Made by a program: the position numbers and the translations under genes. Below the pieces are notes generated by a model. It ran no database searches, was not told where the DNA came from, and saw nothing but the letters and a program-made list of their open reading frames with translations. Below are positions 1 through 8,494 of a DNA stretch of 64,000 nucleotides, piece by piece. Where the stretch lies: positions 2,604,001-2,668,000 of the forward strand of contig CBDDLA010000001.1 in the NCBI GenBank assembly GCA_965230485.1. Direction: 5' to 3'. The DNA comes from Putridiphycobacter sp965230485. GTDB lineage: Bacteria > Bacteroidota > Bacteroidia > Flavobacteriales_D > Crocinitomicaceae. Each line of letters opens with the position of its first letter. The first letter of the stretch is position 1.

Positions 1-1361
1 TGTATTCACTATTCCTTGAAACTGGACCTGCCTCAGCAGGTTGGACAATTTATCCCCCACTCGCAGTATTCGAAAAAGCCATAAGTGGATCAGGAGCTGG
101 GATGACCATGTGGTTATTATCAATGACTGTATTTATTGCGGGGTCTCTTATAGGCTCTTTGAATTATATCGTAACAGTTCTAAACCTTCGAACAAAAGGG
201 ATGAAAATGACAAGAATGCCATTAACAATTTGGGCATTTTTTGTTACTGCTATTATTGGTGTACTATCATTCCCTGTTTTAGTTTCTGCTGTTGTTTTAA
301 TGCTAATGGATCGTACCTTGGGAACATCTTTCTACATCAGTGATGTTATCATTGGTGGTGAAATGATGGAACAGTCTGGAGGTTCTCCTATTTTGTTTGA
401 GCACTTGTTTTGGTTTCTTGGGCACCCTGAAGTATATATTATTCTTTTACCAGCGTTAGGATTAACATCAGAGATCATATCAACGAATGCCCGTAAACCT
501 ATTTTTGGATATAGAGCAATGATTGGATCAATTTTGGCCATTGCTTTCTTATCATTTATAGTTTGGGGGCATCATATGTTTATTACTGGGATGAATCCTT
601 TCTTAGGAAGTGTATTCGTATTTACTACGTTGTTGATTGCCATTCCATCTGCAGTAAAAGTATTTAACTACATTACTACATTATGGCGAGGTAATTTAAG
701 GTTTACTCCTGCCATGCTATTTTCTATTGGTCTTGTGTCAGCATTTATTACAGGTGGTGTAACTGGAATTATTTTGGCAGATTCTGCTTTAGATATTCAA
801 GTTCATGACACGTACTTTGTAGTAGCTCACTTTCACGTTGTAATGGGTCTATCCGCCATTTTGGGAATGTTTGCCGGCATTTATCATTGGTTCCCAAAAA
901 TGTATGGTAGAATGATGAATACAAAACTAGGGTTCGTTCATTTTTGGATAACGCTTATTAGTGCCTATGGCGTGTTTATACCAATGCACTTTGTTGGTAT
1001 TGGTGGAGCACCACGTAGATACTATGATTTTAGTACTTATGCTGATTTTGATACCTTTCAGGGACAAATGATAATCGATTTAAATGTAGTTATTTCAATT
1101 TTTGCCATTATTGGAGCATTGGGACAATTGATTTTCATTTTCAACTTTTTCTATAGTGCACAAAAAGGACAAATTTCAGTTAAAAACCCTTGGCGATCAA
1201 ACACATTGGAATGGACAACTCCAGTTGAACATATTCATGGTAACTGGCCAGGAGAATTGCCTACAGTTTACAGATGGCCTTACGATTATTCTAAGCCTGG
1301 AGCCGAAGAAGATTTTATTCTTCAAACAGAGCCGCTAAAAGAAGGAGAAGAAGGTCATTAG
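1..1361 (+). CDS. ctaD: Cytochrome c oxidase subunit I, 3' part (5' end outside window)
   Basis: This is the catalytic membrane subunit of a haem-copper terminal oxidase, which reduces O2 to water and pumps protons. The reading frame is open from the first bases (frame beginning at base 3), so the gene starts upstream. Visible hallmarks are GWTIYPPL near bases 54-77, the HPEVYI segment near 423-440, the copper-ligand pair in WGHHMF near 562-580, and HDTYFVVAHFHVV near 805-843, which carries the haem ligands. Multiple hydrophobic helices continue to about base 1160. The tail after the last helix is short and charged. An ATG at 102 lies inside the conserved core and is not the start. A terminator follows directly. 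Family assignment is very safe; aa3 versus caa3 type cannot be decided from this subunit. Confidence 0.97.
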   Translation, partial: YSLFLETGPASAGWTIYPPLAVFEKAISGSGAGMTMWLLSMTVFIAGSLIGSLNYIVTVLNLRTKGMKMTRMPLTIWAFFVTAIIGVLSFPVLVSAVVLMLMDRTLGTSFYISDVIIGGEMMEQSGGSPILFEHLFWFLGHPEVYIILLPALGLTSEIISTNARKPIFGYRAMIGSILAIAFLSFIVWGHHMFITGMNPFLGSVFVFTTLLIAIPSAVKVFNYITTLWRGNLRFTPAMLFSIGLVSAFITGGVTGIILADSALDIQVHDTYFVVAHFHVVMGLSAILGMFAGIYHWFPKMYGRMMNTKLGFVHFWITLISAYGVFIPMHFVGIGGAPRRYYDFSTYADFDTFQGQMIIDLNVVISIFAIIGALGQLIFIFNFFYSAQKGQISVKNPWRSNTLEWTTPVEHIHGNWPGELPTVYRWPYDYSKPGAEEDFILQTEPLKEGEEGH

Positions 1362-1376
1362 TACAATTATAATCTT

Positions 1377-1419
1377 TAAAAGAAAAGCCTTTAGCTATAA
1401 GTTAAGGGCTTTTCTTTTT
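1377..1419 (+). terminator. Intrinsic terminator after ctaD
   Basis: The arms AAAAGAAAAGCC and GGCTTTTCTTTT pair around a short AT-rich centre and end in a T-run, 15 bases after the oxidase stop codon. It probably ends the oxidase operon before ruvB. Confidence 0.8.
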
Positions 1420-1511
1420 ATCTATTTGTTAAAAACTCGATATTGTTTTCAATAGTATCATGTATTTTGTCCAGTAAATAATCCCTATTTTTATATTTTA
1501 AACACAATAGC

Positions 1512-2540
1512 TTGGAATCATTTGATTATAGAGACGAGGAAGAATCAACACCTGATGTAGAATTAGACCAGGTATTGCGGCCCAAATCATTTAAAGATTT
1601 TGCGGGACAAGCTAAAGTATTAGAAAATTTGGCTGTTTTTGTAGAAGCTGCAAAACAAAGAAATGAGCCGTTAGATCACGTTTTATTGCATGGACCTCCT
1701 GGATTAGGAAAAACAACTTTGGCTAATATTGTGGCTAATGAACTCGGTGTTGGCATTAAAATAACATCTGGCCCAGTACTTGATAAACCTGGAGATTTAG
1801 CGGGTTTATTAACGAATCTTGAAGAAGGAGATGTTTTATTTATTGATGAAATCCATAGGCTAACCCCAGTTATTGAAGAATACTTGTATTCAGCTATGGA
1901 AGATTTCATGATTGATATTATGATTGATTCTGGACCAAGTGCTAGAACCGTTCAAATCTCCTTAAACCCATTTACTTTAGTCGGGGCTACAACACGTTCT
2001 GGCCTATTAACAGCACCTCTAAGGGCACGTTTTGGAATTAATAGTAGATTAGAATATTATAATACGAAAACGCTTTCTAAAATTGTTTCAAGAGCATCCA
2101 ATATTTTAGAGGTAGATATAGATGAAGACGCTGCTTATGAGATTGCAGGTAGAAGCAGAGGCACACCAAGAATAGCTAATGCTATTTTAAGACGAGTGAG
2201 GGATTTTGCTCAAATTAAAGGAAATGGCAATATTGATATGCCAATTGTCAAGTTTTCGTTAGAAGCCTTGAATGTTGACGAAAATGGTTTAGATGAAATG
2301 GATAACAAGATTTTAACAACGATAATTGACAAGTTTAGTGGTGGTCCGGTTGGTTTAACGACAATTGCAACGGCAGTTGGAGAAAATGCCGGAACGATTG
2401 AAGAAGTTTACGAACCCTTTTTGATTCAGCAAGGCTATATAATGAGAACTCCTCGTGGACGGAAAGTAACGGAGTTAGCTTATAAACATTTGGGTAAGCA
2501 CTTAGGTAATTTTCAGACGGGGTTGTTCGGAGAAGAATAG
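1512..2540 (+). CDS. ruvB: Holliday junction branch migration helicase RuvB
   Basis: RuvB is the hexameric AAA+ motor that drives branch migration of Holliday junctions together with RuvA. The 342-residue length is normal for the family. Walker A is GPPGLGKTT at residues 61-69, Walker B is LFIDEIHRL at about 109-117, sensor 1 lies in the GATTRSG stretch near 158-164, and the arginine of RGTPRIAN serves the sensor-2 region. A winged-helix DNA-binding domain with GGPVGLTTIA and TPRGR occupies the C-terminus. The start is a TTG, because no in-frame ATG lies before the conserved LRPKSFKDFAGQ segment. queG follows after 12 bases and is probably co-transcribed. Confidence 0.97.
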   Translation: MESFDYRDEEESTPDVELDQVLRPKSFKDFAGQAKVLENLAVFVEAAKQRNEPLDHVLLHGPPGLGKTTLANIVANELGVGIKITSGPVLDKPGDLAGLLTNLEEGDVLFIDEIHRLTPVIEEYLYSAMEDFMIDIMIDSGPSARTVQISLNPFTLVGATTRSGLLTAPLRARFGINSRLEYYNTKTLSKIVSRASNILEVDIDEDAAYEIAGRSRGTPRIANAILRRVRDFAQIKGNGNIDMPIVKFSLEALNVDENGLDEMDNKILTTIIDKFSGGPVGLTTIATAVGENAGTIEEVYEPFLIQQGYIMRTPRGRKVTELAYKHLGKHLGNFQTGLFGEE

Positions 2541-2552
2541 GGATAATATCCT

Positions 2553-3470
2553 ATGAATAAAGAACTATCACAAAAAATTAAGGAAAAAGCACAGTCGATA
2601 GGGTTTGACTCTTGCGGTATTTCAAAGGCTCAATTTTTAGAAAAAGAAGCGTCAATATTAGAAAACTGGTTAAACAATAACTACAATGGTAAAATGGCTT
2701 ACATGGCTAACCATTTCGACAAGCGGTTAGACCCAAGATTATTGGTTGATGATGCGAAGTCAGTTATTTCAGTTGTGCTTAACTATTACCCTGAAAAAGA
2801 TTTATTTAAAAATACTCCCTTAAAAATTTCTAAGTACGCATATGGAAAAGACTACCATTTAGTTATTAAAGAAAAGCTAAGTCAACTACTGGATTACATT
2901 CTTGAATCTGTTGATAAAGATATAAATGCGAGAGTATTTACCGACTCTGCTCCTGTTTTAGATAAAGCTTGGGCAGAAAAAAGCGGATTAGGATGGCAAG
3001 GCAAAAATGGCATGTTAATTTCGAAAGACAGTGGAAGTTTCTTTTTTGTAGGTGAAATCATTATTGATTTGGAGTTAGAATATGATGAAGCTATAGCAAC
3101 CAATCATTGCGGAACGTGTACCAAATGTATTGATGCTTGTCCAACTGATGCTATTAGAAGTTCAAATGTTATTGATGGCTCAAAATGTATCTCCTATCTC
3201 ACTATTGAGTTGAAAGATGAAATAATTCCAAGCGAATTTAAAGATAAGATGGAAGGTTGGTTTTTTGGCTGTGATATTTGTCAGGACGTGTGCCCATGGA
3301 ATCGATTTTCAATTCCAACTAAAGAAAATGCGTTTCAACCTCACCCAGATTTATCAAAAACGGATTGGAAAGAATTGACTGAAGACATTTTTAAAGAAAT
3401 CTTTCGACATTCACCGGTAAAAAGAACAAAATTCAAAGGTTTAAAAAGGAATATTGATTTTATCCAATAA
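2553..3470 (+). CDS. queG: Epoxyqueuosine reductase QueG
   Basis: QueG performs the last step of queuosine synthesis in tRNA, reducing epoxyqueuosine to queuosine with a cobalamin cofactor and two [4Fe-4S] clusters. The 305-residue protein shows the two ferredoxin-type motifs: C186, C189, C192 with C196, and C240, C243 with C247 (CDICQDVCPWN). The loop with D131 (DSAPVLDK) matches the region containing the family's catalytic aspartate. The protein lacks the C-terminal HEAT-repeat extension found in some longer homologues. It lies 12 bases after ruvB and converges on the next gene with only 5 bases between stop codons. Confidence 0.95.
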   Translation: MNKELSQKIKEKAQSIGFDSCGISKAQFLEKEASILENWLNNNYNGKMAYMANHFDKRLDPRLLVDDAKSVISVVLNYYPEKDLFKNTPLKISKYAYGKDYHLVIKEKLSQLLDYILESVDKDINARVFTDSAPVLDKAWAEKSGLGWQGKNGMLISKDSGSFFFVGEIIIDLELEYDEAIATNHCGTCTKCIDACPTDAIRSSNVIDGSKCISYLTIELKDEIIPSEFKDKMEGWFFGCDICQDVCPWNRFSIPTKENAFQPHPDLSKTDWKELTEDIFKEIFRHSPVKRTKFKGLKRNIDFIQ

Positions 3471-3475
3471 AAAAA

Positions 3476-4243
3476 TTAAGATCCTTTTTTGAATATCTCG
3501 GAATCTAAATCAGGGTATTTTAAATCCATTTTTTTAAAAGTTTCTAGTATAATTTTACAAATGTGGTTTTCTTTTTCCCAGTTTCTATCAGACGGAATAA
3601 TATGCCATTCGGGTTTGTTACAACGTTCAAATAGTTGTTCATATACGGCTTTATATTCATCCCATTTTTCACGGGTAGTCCAATCGCCATCATTATGTTT
3701 CCAATGTTTTTCTTTAATTTCAACCCGCTCAGTTAGCCGTTCGAGCTGTTCTTCTTTAGAAGTATGTAGATAGAATTTCAAGATACTGGTATTATTCCCC
3801 TCAATGAGCAGCTTTTCAAAGTCATTGATGTGATCATACCTTTTGTCAATGTATTCTTTTGAGAAATAACCTTCTACCGAGGGGACTAAAATGTCTTCAT
3901 AATGAGAACGATTAAAGACTTGAATCATACCTTTGGCAGGTGCATACTTATGCACTCTCCATAAAAAATCATGTGCAAATTCCTCATCACTCGGCTTTTT
4001 AAAAGGCCTCACTTTAATACCTAAAGGGTTAACTCCACTAAATACTTTTCGTGTGGCGCCATCTTTCCCTGATGCATCCATCCCTTGAAAAACAACCAAT
4101 AAACTATGTCTCCCATCAGCATAAAGCCTTCTTTGGTAGTTCACAATTTCTTCTACCATTTTTTCATTTTCTTTCTGAATGGCTTTTTTTAATTCTCGAT
4201 TAATTGTTTTTGTAGGCGTTGTGCTTAAATTAATTTTGGCCAT
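3476..4243 (-). CDS. PPK2-family polyphosphate kinase
   Basis: PPK2 enzymes transfer phosphate between polyphosphate and nucleoside mono- or diphosphates. The 255-residue protein has the Walker-A-like GMDASGKDGATRK near residue 55, the HDFLWRVHKYAP segment, the FNRSHYEDILVPSV lid segment and the closing WHIIPSDRNW motif typical of the family. The N-terminus fits the single-domain form. The PPK2 class (ADP- or AMP-preferring) is not assigned here, because that needs alignment. The gene stands alone on the minus strand, converging with queG, and is separated by about 50 bases from the regulator gene upstream. Confidence 0.92.
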   Translation of the reverse strand: MAKINLSTTPTKTINRELKKAIQKENEKMVEEIVNYQRRLYADGRHSLLVVFQGMDASGKDGATRKVFSGVNPLGIKVRPFKKPSDEEFAHDFLWRVHKYAPAKGMIQVFNRSHYEDILVPSVEGYFSKEYIDKRYDHINDFEKLLIEGNNTSILKFYLHTSKEEQLERLTERVEIKEKHWKHNDGDWTTREKWDEYKAVYEQLFERCNKPEWHIIPSDRNWEKENHICKIILETFKKMDLKYPDLDSEIFKKGS

Positions 4244-4291
4244 AGCTAAAGAATGTTTATGGCACTAATTTAATCAAAATTGAATATAGCT

Positions 4292-5197
4292 TTAAGATAT
4301 TGCTTGCTTAAGTTCGAGTAAATTCTCTAATATAGTAATTCTAGGATCTAATTTACACATCTCTCTAATTTCTAACGCTTTTCTTCCAGCCATGATTAGT
4401 CGATCATTCTCCGAAAGGACTTCTGTCATATTTTTAACGAAATCAGGAATATCGTCCGTAACAGGATATATCGTTCCGTAAACAAAGAAAGTAGTTTTGC
4501 CTCTTTTTAATTCTGAGAGCGCACTTAAAGATTCTTCGCTAATATTTGGACCTAGATAAACTACATTTTTTCCCCAGGAAGATAACTGATAATGAAGAAA
4601 TAAAGATCCTAAGTCATGGATTTCATTTAATGGCAAGAGTACCACATGCAAGTGTTCTTCATTTTCTGGCTTTATAACATCTACATTTTCTATTTCAACG
4701 TAAATCTTTTGTCTAACCAGATTAGAAATAAAATATTCATTTGCAGGTTGTATTGAGTTAGTTTGCCAAAGCATTCCAATTCGCTCAAAAAGGGGAATGA
4801 AAACATTTATAAAGACGTCTTCAAAGCTATAACGTGTCCTGCAATGATTAAAAATCTCATGAAACCTCAGCACATCAAAACTTAGCATAGTTACTAAAAG
4901 ATCATTAACTTGTTTTCCAAAATAATTGTCCTTTAAAGCAGTCAGTTTTATAAGTTGCTCATTGATTTCAGATTCAGTTAAATTGGCAATTTTTGAGATT
5001 TTAACGTTGTTATCGCGAAGAATCCTAATACTTAATAGCTTTAAAAGTTCTTTTGTGGAGTATGTTCTAATATTACTATCAGAACGATTCGGTGTTAAAA
5101 TATTATAGCGTTGTTCCCAAATGCGTATGGTATGCGCTTTTATACCTGATAAGTTTTCGAGGTCTTTTATGGAAAAATTTTCTTGAATAAAAGTCAT
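4292..5197 (-). CDS. MerR-type regulator with cobalamin-binding domain
   Basis: A DNA-binding regulator of the CarH/LitR architecture. An N-terminal MerR winged helix (residues about 8-75, with HTIRIWEQRYNIL) is followed by a helical B12-capping bundle and a C-terminal B12-binding Rossmann domain. The cobalamin ligand motif is kept as E192-x-H194-x-x-G197. In the capping bundle the family motif W-x9-E-H reads W144-x9-E154-Y155, and the residue after the tryptophan is Q145. In light-sensing CarH proteins that position is a histidine which ligates cobalt after photolysis. The ATG at 5197 is chosen; a TTG 18 bases upstream would overlap the receptor gene. The start lies 7 bases after the TonB receptor stop, so the two genes are probably co-transcribed. 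The signal sensed is unknown. Confidence 0.88.
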   Translation of the reverse strand: MTFIQENFSIKDLENLSGIKAHTIRIWEQRYNILTPNRSDSNIRTYSTKELLKLLSIRILRDNNVKISKIANLTESEINEQLIKLTALKDNYFGKQVNDLLVTMLSFDVLRFHEIFNHCRTRYSFEDVFINVFIPLFERIGMLWQTNSIQPANEYFISNLVRQKIYVEIENVDVIKPENEEHLHVVLLPLNEIHDLGSLFLHYQLSSWGKNVVYLGPNISEESLSALSELKRGKTTFFVYGTIYPVTDDIPDFVKNMTEVLSENDRLIMAGRKALEIREMCKLDPRITILENLLELKQAIS

Positions 5198-5204
5198 AAT
5201 TTTT

Positions 5205-7613
5205 TTAGAATTCAAAGGTTAGTCCTACCGAAGGCAATATAGTCCCAGCAGTATTTGATAGTAATCTCCATTGATAGGAGTTGGGCATCATAGGATTTAT
5301 AATTGGTTGGTCATTGGCGTCTTTAACTACATTAAAGAACGGAGGTTGTTCGGCCTGAAAGCCATATATATTTTGAATGTCAACATATGCATTGAGGGTT
5401 GTTTTTTTAAGATACCATTTTTTATCAACCCTAATATCTAAACCGTGATTAACACCCAGCCTTAGTGAATTTAATTGTGAAAAATCTAAAATTCCTTGTT
5501 GGGTGACATTCCAAACATCAATTTGTGATGATAATTCAGTATCAATCGGAGTGTATGGAGTGCCACCAGAAAATCTAAATTTTAAGCCGAGCTGCCAATC
5601 TTTTTTAAACTTTCTTCCGGCAGAGACAGAAGCAATATGCCTTGCATCCCAGGCAGAAGGAACTAGTTCTCCTGTAACATCCGTAAATTCGGAGACAACA
5701 TAAGTGTAAGAGATAATGCCAAAAAAGTTTTTACGAAGCTTTTGTTGTGCAAAAAATTCAATACCATAAGTTCTTCCCTCAGAAGTTGAGTTGGTCGGTT
5801 CGTTTCCTACCACACCAAAATCTGCACCAAGATTGGCTAAAGAGATACCCTTGTTGATTAGAAAAGGATAATTGCTATACTTTTTGTAAAACCCTTCAAG
5901 TGTTATTTTACTAAACGTAGAAGGACGATATTCCAAACCTGATACAAAATGATCTGACCTGATATAAGTAACACTATTATTTCTATTCACTAAATCCCCA
6001 GTCTCATCTCGATACCCAAGAACGGTATATGCAGGCAGCTGATAATATCGACCAATATTAGCATTAACACGCCACTTATCATTAAGAGCAAAAGAACTAG
6101 ATAAACGAGGAGAAAACTGGTCCATGAAGTTACTCATGTCATCTGAATAATTGTTAGCATCAGAGCGTAACCCTAATGATAGTGTCAATCTATTTTTGAT
6201 AAAGCTTCTACTTGTTTGGAAAAATGCAGCATACTTTAAAATGTCTATTTCTGATTGAAAATCTAATGTCTGTACCACACCATTAATAGCTACCTTATTG
6301 AAGTTGTCAACAGTATAACGTCCTGTTTCAAAGCCAACACCATATTTAAAGCTAAACCCAAACTTTTTTAAAGAATGCTCATATCGAAATTTGTTTTCCA
6401 TTTCACGACTAACAAAGTCTAGTATTCTATTGGCTTCACTTTCAATATTATTCTGGAATTTTACTGATTTATTATTGAGCATATTTCTACTCACAATAAA
6501 GTTTTGAAACCCATTACCTGCATACCTTGTCCATTTAGCGCCAATTGTATAATTCCATTGTGTACTAACCGGTAAATTTCCCAAAATAAACTTATTACGC
6601 TCTATTTGTTCCTCATCTTCAATATTATCATTAACAGATTCATTTAGGCTAAACTGATCAATAGCTCCAAGACCAATGATAACTAATTTATTTTTATCGT
6701 TTATTTTGTATGTATGCTTATATTGAAAATCATTGTAGGCAGGAAGAAATGGTAAAGCGAGTGCCTGAAATAAAAATTCTAAATAAGAACGTCGAGCGGA
6801 AAAAAGATAAGACGATTTTTTGCTTTTCCCGAAAGGTCCTTCCAGAGTAACACCTAAATCACTAAAACCTAAAGTTAGAGTCCCGTTAAACTGGTCAAAA
6901 CTCCCCTCTTTTTGATTAAATTCAATAACAGAGCTTAATGAATTACCATTGTTTGATGGAAAAGCACTAGAATAGAATTCTACTTCCCTGATAAAATTAA
7001 CATTTATAAGTCCAACGGGACCTCCAGAAGACCCTTGTGTGGCAAAGTGATTGATGTTTGGAACCTCAATACCATCAAGAAAAAACCTGTTTTCACTTGG
7101 TGCTCCACCACGAACAAGAATATCATTTCTAAAAGCAACTGTAGCGCCCACTCCAGGGAATGATTGTAACACTCTTGAAATATCTCGATTACCACCTGGA
7201 TTTCTGAGAATTTCCTCAGCACTTATATTAATTAAACTAATAGGGCTTTCATCATTTTCTCGGTAGGGATTTGCGCGAACTTCTATCTCAGTTAAACTAT
7301 CGCCTACTTCTTGCAATGCTATTTCTAACACAATTGGTTTGACATTACTAACATTGAGTTCTTGTATTATACGCTTTCGGTATCCAACATATGATATCTC
7401 TAAATTATAGAACCCTGGTTTAATGTCTGAAATGATAAAATCTCCGTCTAAAGTTGTAATCGCGCCTTTTTCAGTATCAAGCAATAAGCACTTTGCAAAC
7501 GGAACTGGCTCATTTGTCAATTCATTGTACACTCTTCCTTTTACAACTCCATTATCTTGACTAATAGATAGGTAGCTGCTATAAAATAGAAGAATGAAAA
7601 GTAAAAGTCGCAT
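5205..7613 (-). CDS. TonB-dependent outer-membrane receptor (CarboxypepD_reg type)
   Basis: An 802-residue outer-membrane transporter predicted to import a ligand using TonB energy. An N-terminal signal peptide (residues about 1-18) precedes a carboxypeptidase-like regulatory domain (about 23-110, with GVVKGRVYNELTNEP and a YVGYRK segment). A plug domain follows (about 140-250, with VLQSFPGVG, DILVRGGAPSENRFFLDGIEVPN cut into motif pieces), then a long beta-barrel rich in alternating aromatic residues that ends in LTFEF, the aromatic C-terminus expected of barrels. The ligand cannot be read from sequence. The next gene, 7 bases downstream, is a B12-binding regulator, which hints at a corrinoid-related or light-related control. 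A promoter with both elements lies just upstream. Confidence 0.9.
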   Translation of the reverse strand: MRLLLFILLFYSSYLSISQDNGVVKGRVYNELTNEPVPFAKCLLLDTEKGAITTLDGDFIISDIKPGFYNLEISYVGYRKRIIQELNVSNVKPIVLEIALQEVGDSLTEIEVRANPYRENDESPISLINISAEEILRNPGGNRDISRVLQSFPGVGATVAFRNDILVRGGAPSENRFFLDGIEVPNINHFATQGSSGGPVGLINVNFIREVEFYSSAFPSNNGNSLSSVIEFNQKEGSFDQFNGTLTLGFSDLGVTLEGPFGKSKKSSYLFSARRSYLEFLFQALALPFLPAYNDFQYKHTYKINDKNKLVIIGLGAIDQFSLNESVNDNIEDEEQIERNKFILGNLPVSTQWNYTIGAKWTRYAGNGFQNFIVSRNMLNNKSVKFQNNIESEANRILDFVSREMENKFRYEHSLKKFGFSFKYGVGFETGRYTVDNFNKVAINGVVQTLDFQSEIDILKYAAFFQTSRSFIKNRLTLSLGLRSDANNYSDDMSNFMDQFSPRLSSSFALNDKWRVNANIGRYYQLPAYTVLGYRDETGDLVNRNNSVTYIRSDHFVSGLEYRPSTFSKITLEGFYKKYSNYPFLINKGISLANLGADFGVVGNEPTNSTSEGRTYGIEFFAQQKLRKNFFGIISYTYVVSEFTDVTGELVPSAWDARHIASVSAGRKFKKDWQLGLKFRFSGGTPYTPIDTELSSQIDVWNVTQQGILDFSQLNSLRLGVNHGLDIRVDKKWYLKKTTLNAYVDIQNIYGFQAEQPPFFNVVKDANDQPIINPMMPNSYQWRLLSNTAGTILPSVGLTFEF

Positions 7614-7631
7614 TATTGTTTAATTTTTCTA

Positions 7632-7664
7632 CAAATATATTAAACAAAAATGAATTCATTGCAA
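7632..7664 (-). promoter_or_regulatory. Bacteroidota-type promoter for the TonB receptor
   Basis: Read on the minus strand, TTG at 7664-7662 and TATATTTG at 7639-7632 are separated by 22 bases. This fits the TTG-N17-23-TAnnTTTG pattern of flavobacterial housekeeping promoters. The -7 element ends 18 bases before the receptor ATG. Confidence 0.65.
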
Positions 7665-7667
7665 GTT

Positions 7668-8408
7668 TTATTGATTTAAAACATCTAAAACCTTTTGTAA
7701 ATCTTCAGGTGTATCGATATTAGGTGTTTCAATTTTAGTCTCAATAGTCTGAATTGAGAAACCATGGTACAACCACCGAAGCTGCTCGAGTGATTCTTGC
7801 ACTTCAAGTTCTGTTGCTTCCAGGTTTAGTAGATCGATTAATGTTTGCCTGGCCCAAGCATAAATGCCAATATGCTTCCAAAAAGTAGCATTTTTAATCC
7901 ATTCGCTAGACTTTAAATTGGCTTGGTGCGGAATAGGTTGTCTGCTGAAATATAGCGCTTCATTTTTTTTATTTACAACAACTTTTATGCGATTAGCATT
8001 GAATAATTCACTTTGTTTTTCAATCGCCTTTATTAAAGTGGCTATTTTAACAGTTTTATCAGAAAAAAGTGCAATAACACTATCAATTTGACTCGGTTGG
8101 ACTAATGGCTCATCACCTTGCACATTAATCACTACATCATAATCAGAGTGTTCAGCAATGACCTCTCCACACCGTGATGTACCAGATTGATGATGCTTGG
8201 CAGTCATCATCACTTTTCCACCAAATTGATTAACATGGTCGTAAATTCTTTGATCATCAGTGGCAACAATAACATCAGAGACTAAACTAGCCTTACATGT
8301 TTGTTCATATACCCTTTGAACCATGCTCTTACCTTGTATGTCAATTAAAGGTTTTCCTGGAAATCGAGAAGATTCATAACGTGCTGGGATAATAGCTAAA
8401 ACTTTCAT
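7668..8408 (-). CDS. kdsB: 3-deoxy-manno-octulosonate cytidylyltransferase KdsB
   Basis: KdsB activates Kdo with CTP to CMP-Kdo for lipopolysaccharide core synthesis in the cytoplasm. The 246-residue length is typical. The N-terminal nucleotide-binding signature AIIPARYESSRFPGKPL (residues 5-21), the VINVQGDEPLV segment near 91-101 and the late KHIGIYAW segment are all present. This implies a Gram-negative cell with Kdo-containing LPS. A TAACTTTG -7-like element lies at 8434-8427, 18 bases before the ATG, without a convincing -33 partner. Confidence 0.97.
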   Translation of the reverse strand: MKVLAIIPARYESSRFPGKPLIDIQGKSMVQRVYEQTCKASLVSDVIVATDDQRIYDHVNQFGGKVMMTAKHHQSGTSRCGEVIAEHSDYDVVINVQGDEPLVQPSQIDSVIALFSDKTVKIATLIKAIEKQSELFNANRIKVVVNKKNEALYFSRQPIPHQANLKSSEWIKNATFWKHIGIYAWARQTLIDLLNLEATELEVQESLEQLRWLYHGFSIQTIETKIETPNIDTPEDLQKVLDVLNQ

Positions 8409-8426
8409 AAGAGGCTAATAAAGTTT

Positions 8427-8434
8427 CAAAGTTA
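8427..8434 (-). promoter_or_regulatory. -7 element of the kdsB promoter
   Basis: TAACTTTG on the minus strand matches TAnnTTTG and lies 18 bases from the kdsB start. No TTG is seen at the usual 17-23-base spacing. Confidence 0.4.
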
Positions 8435-8439
8435 ATATA

Positions 8440-8472
8440 AAAAAAGGCTATTGTAAAGTGTACAATAGCCTT
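8440..8472 (-). terminator. Intrinsic terminator after the ALDH gene
   Basis: A perfect 12-base stem, AAGGCTATTGTA paired with TACAATAGCCTT around a 5-base loop, is followed on the minus strand by a T-run. It lies about 20 bases after the aldehyde dehydrogenase stop codon. Confidence 0.9.
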
Positions 8473-8494
8473 AAAAATATGATTGTTCTAATGA

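Noticed and set aside
41..343. 100-codon frame at the window start
   Set aside because: It is out of frame with the cytochrome oxidase sequence that covers the same bases and contains the conserved motifs.
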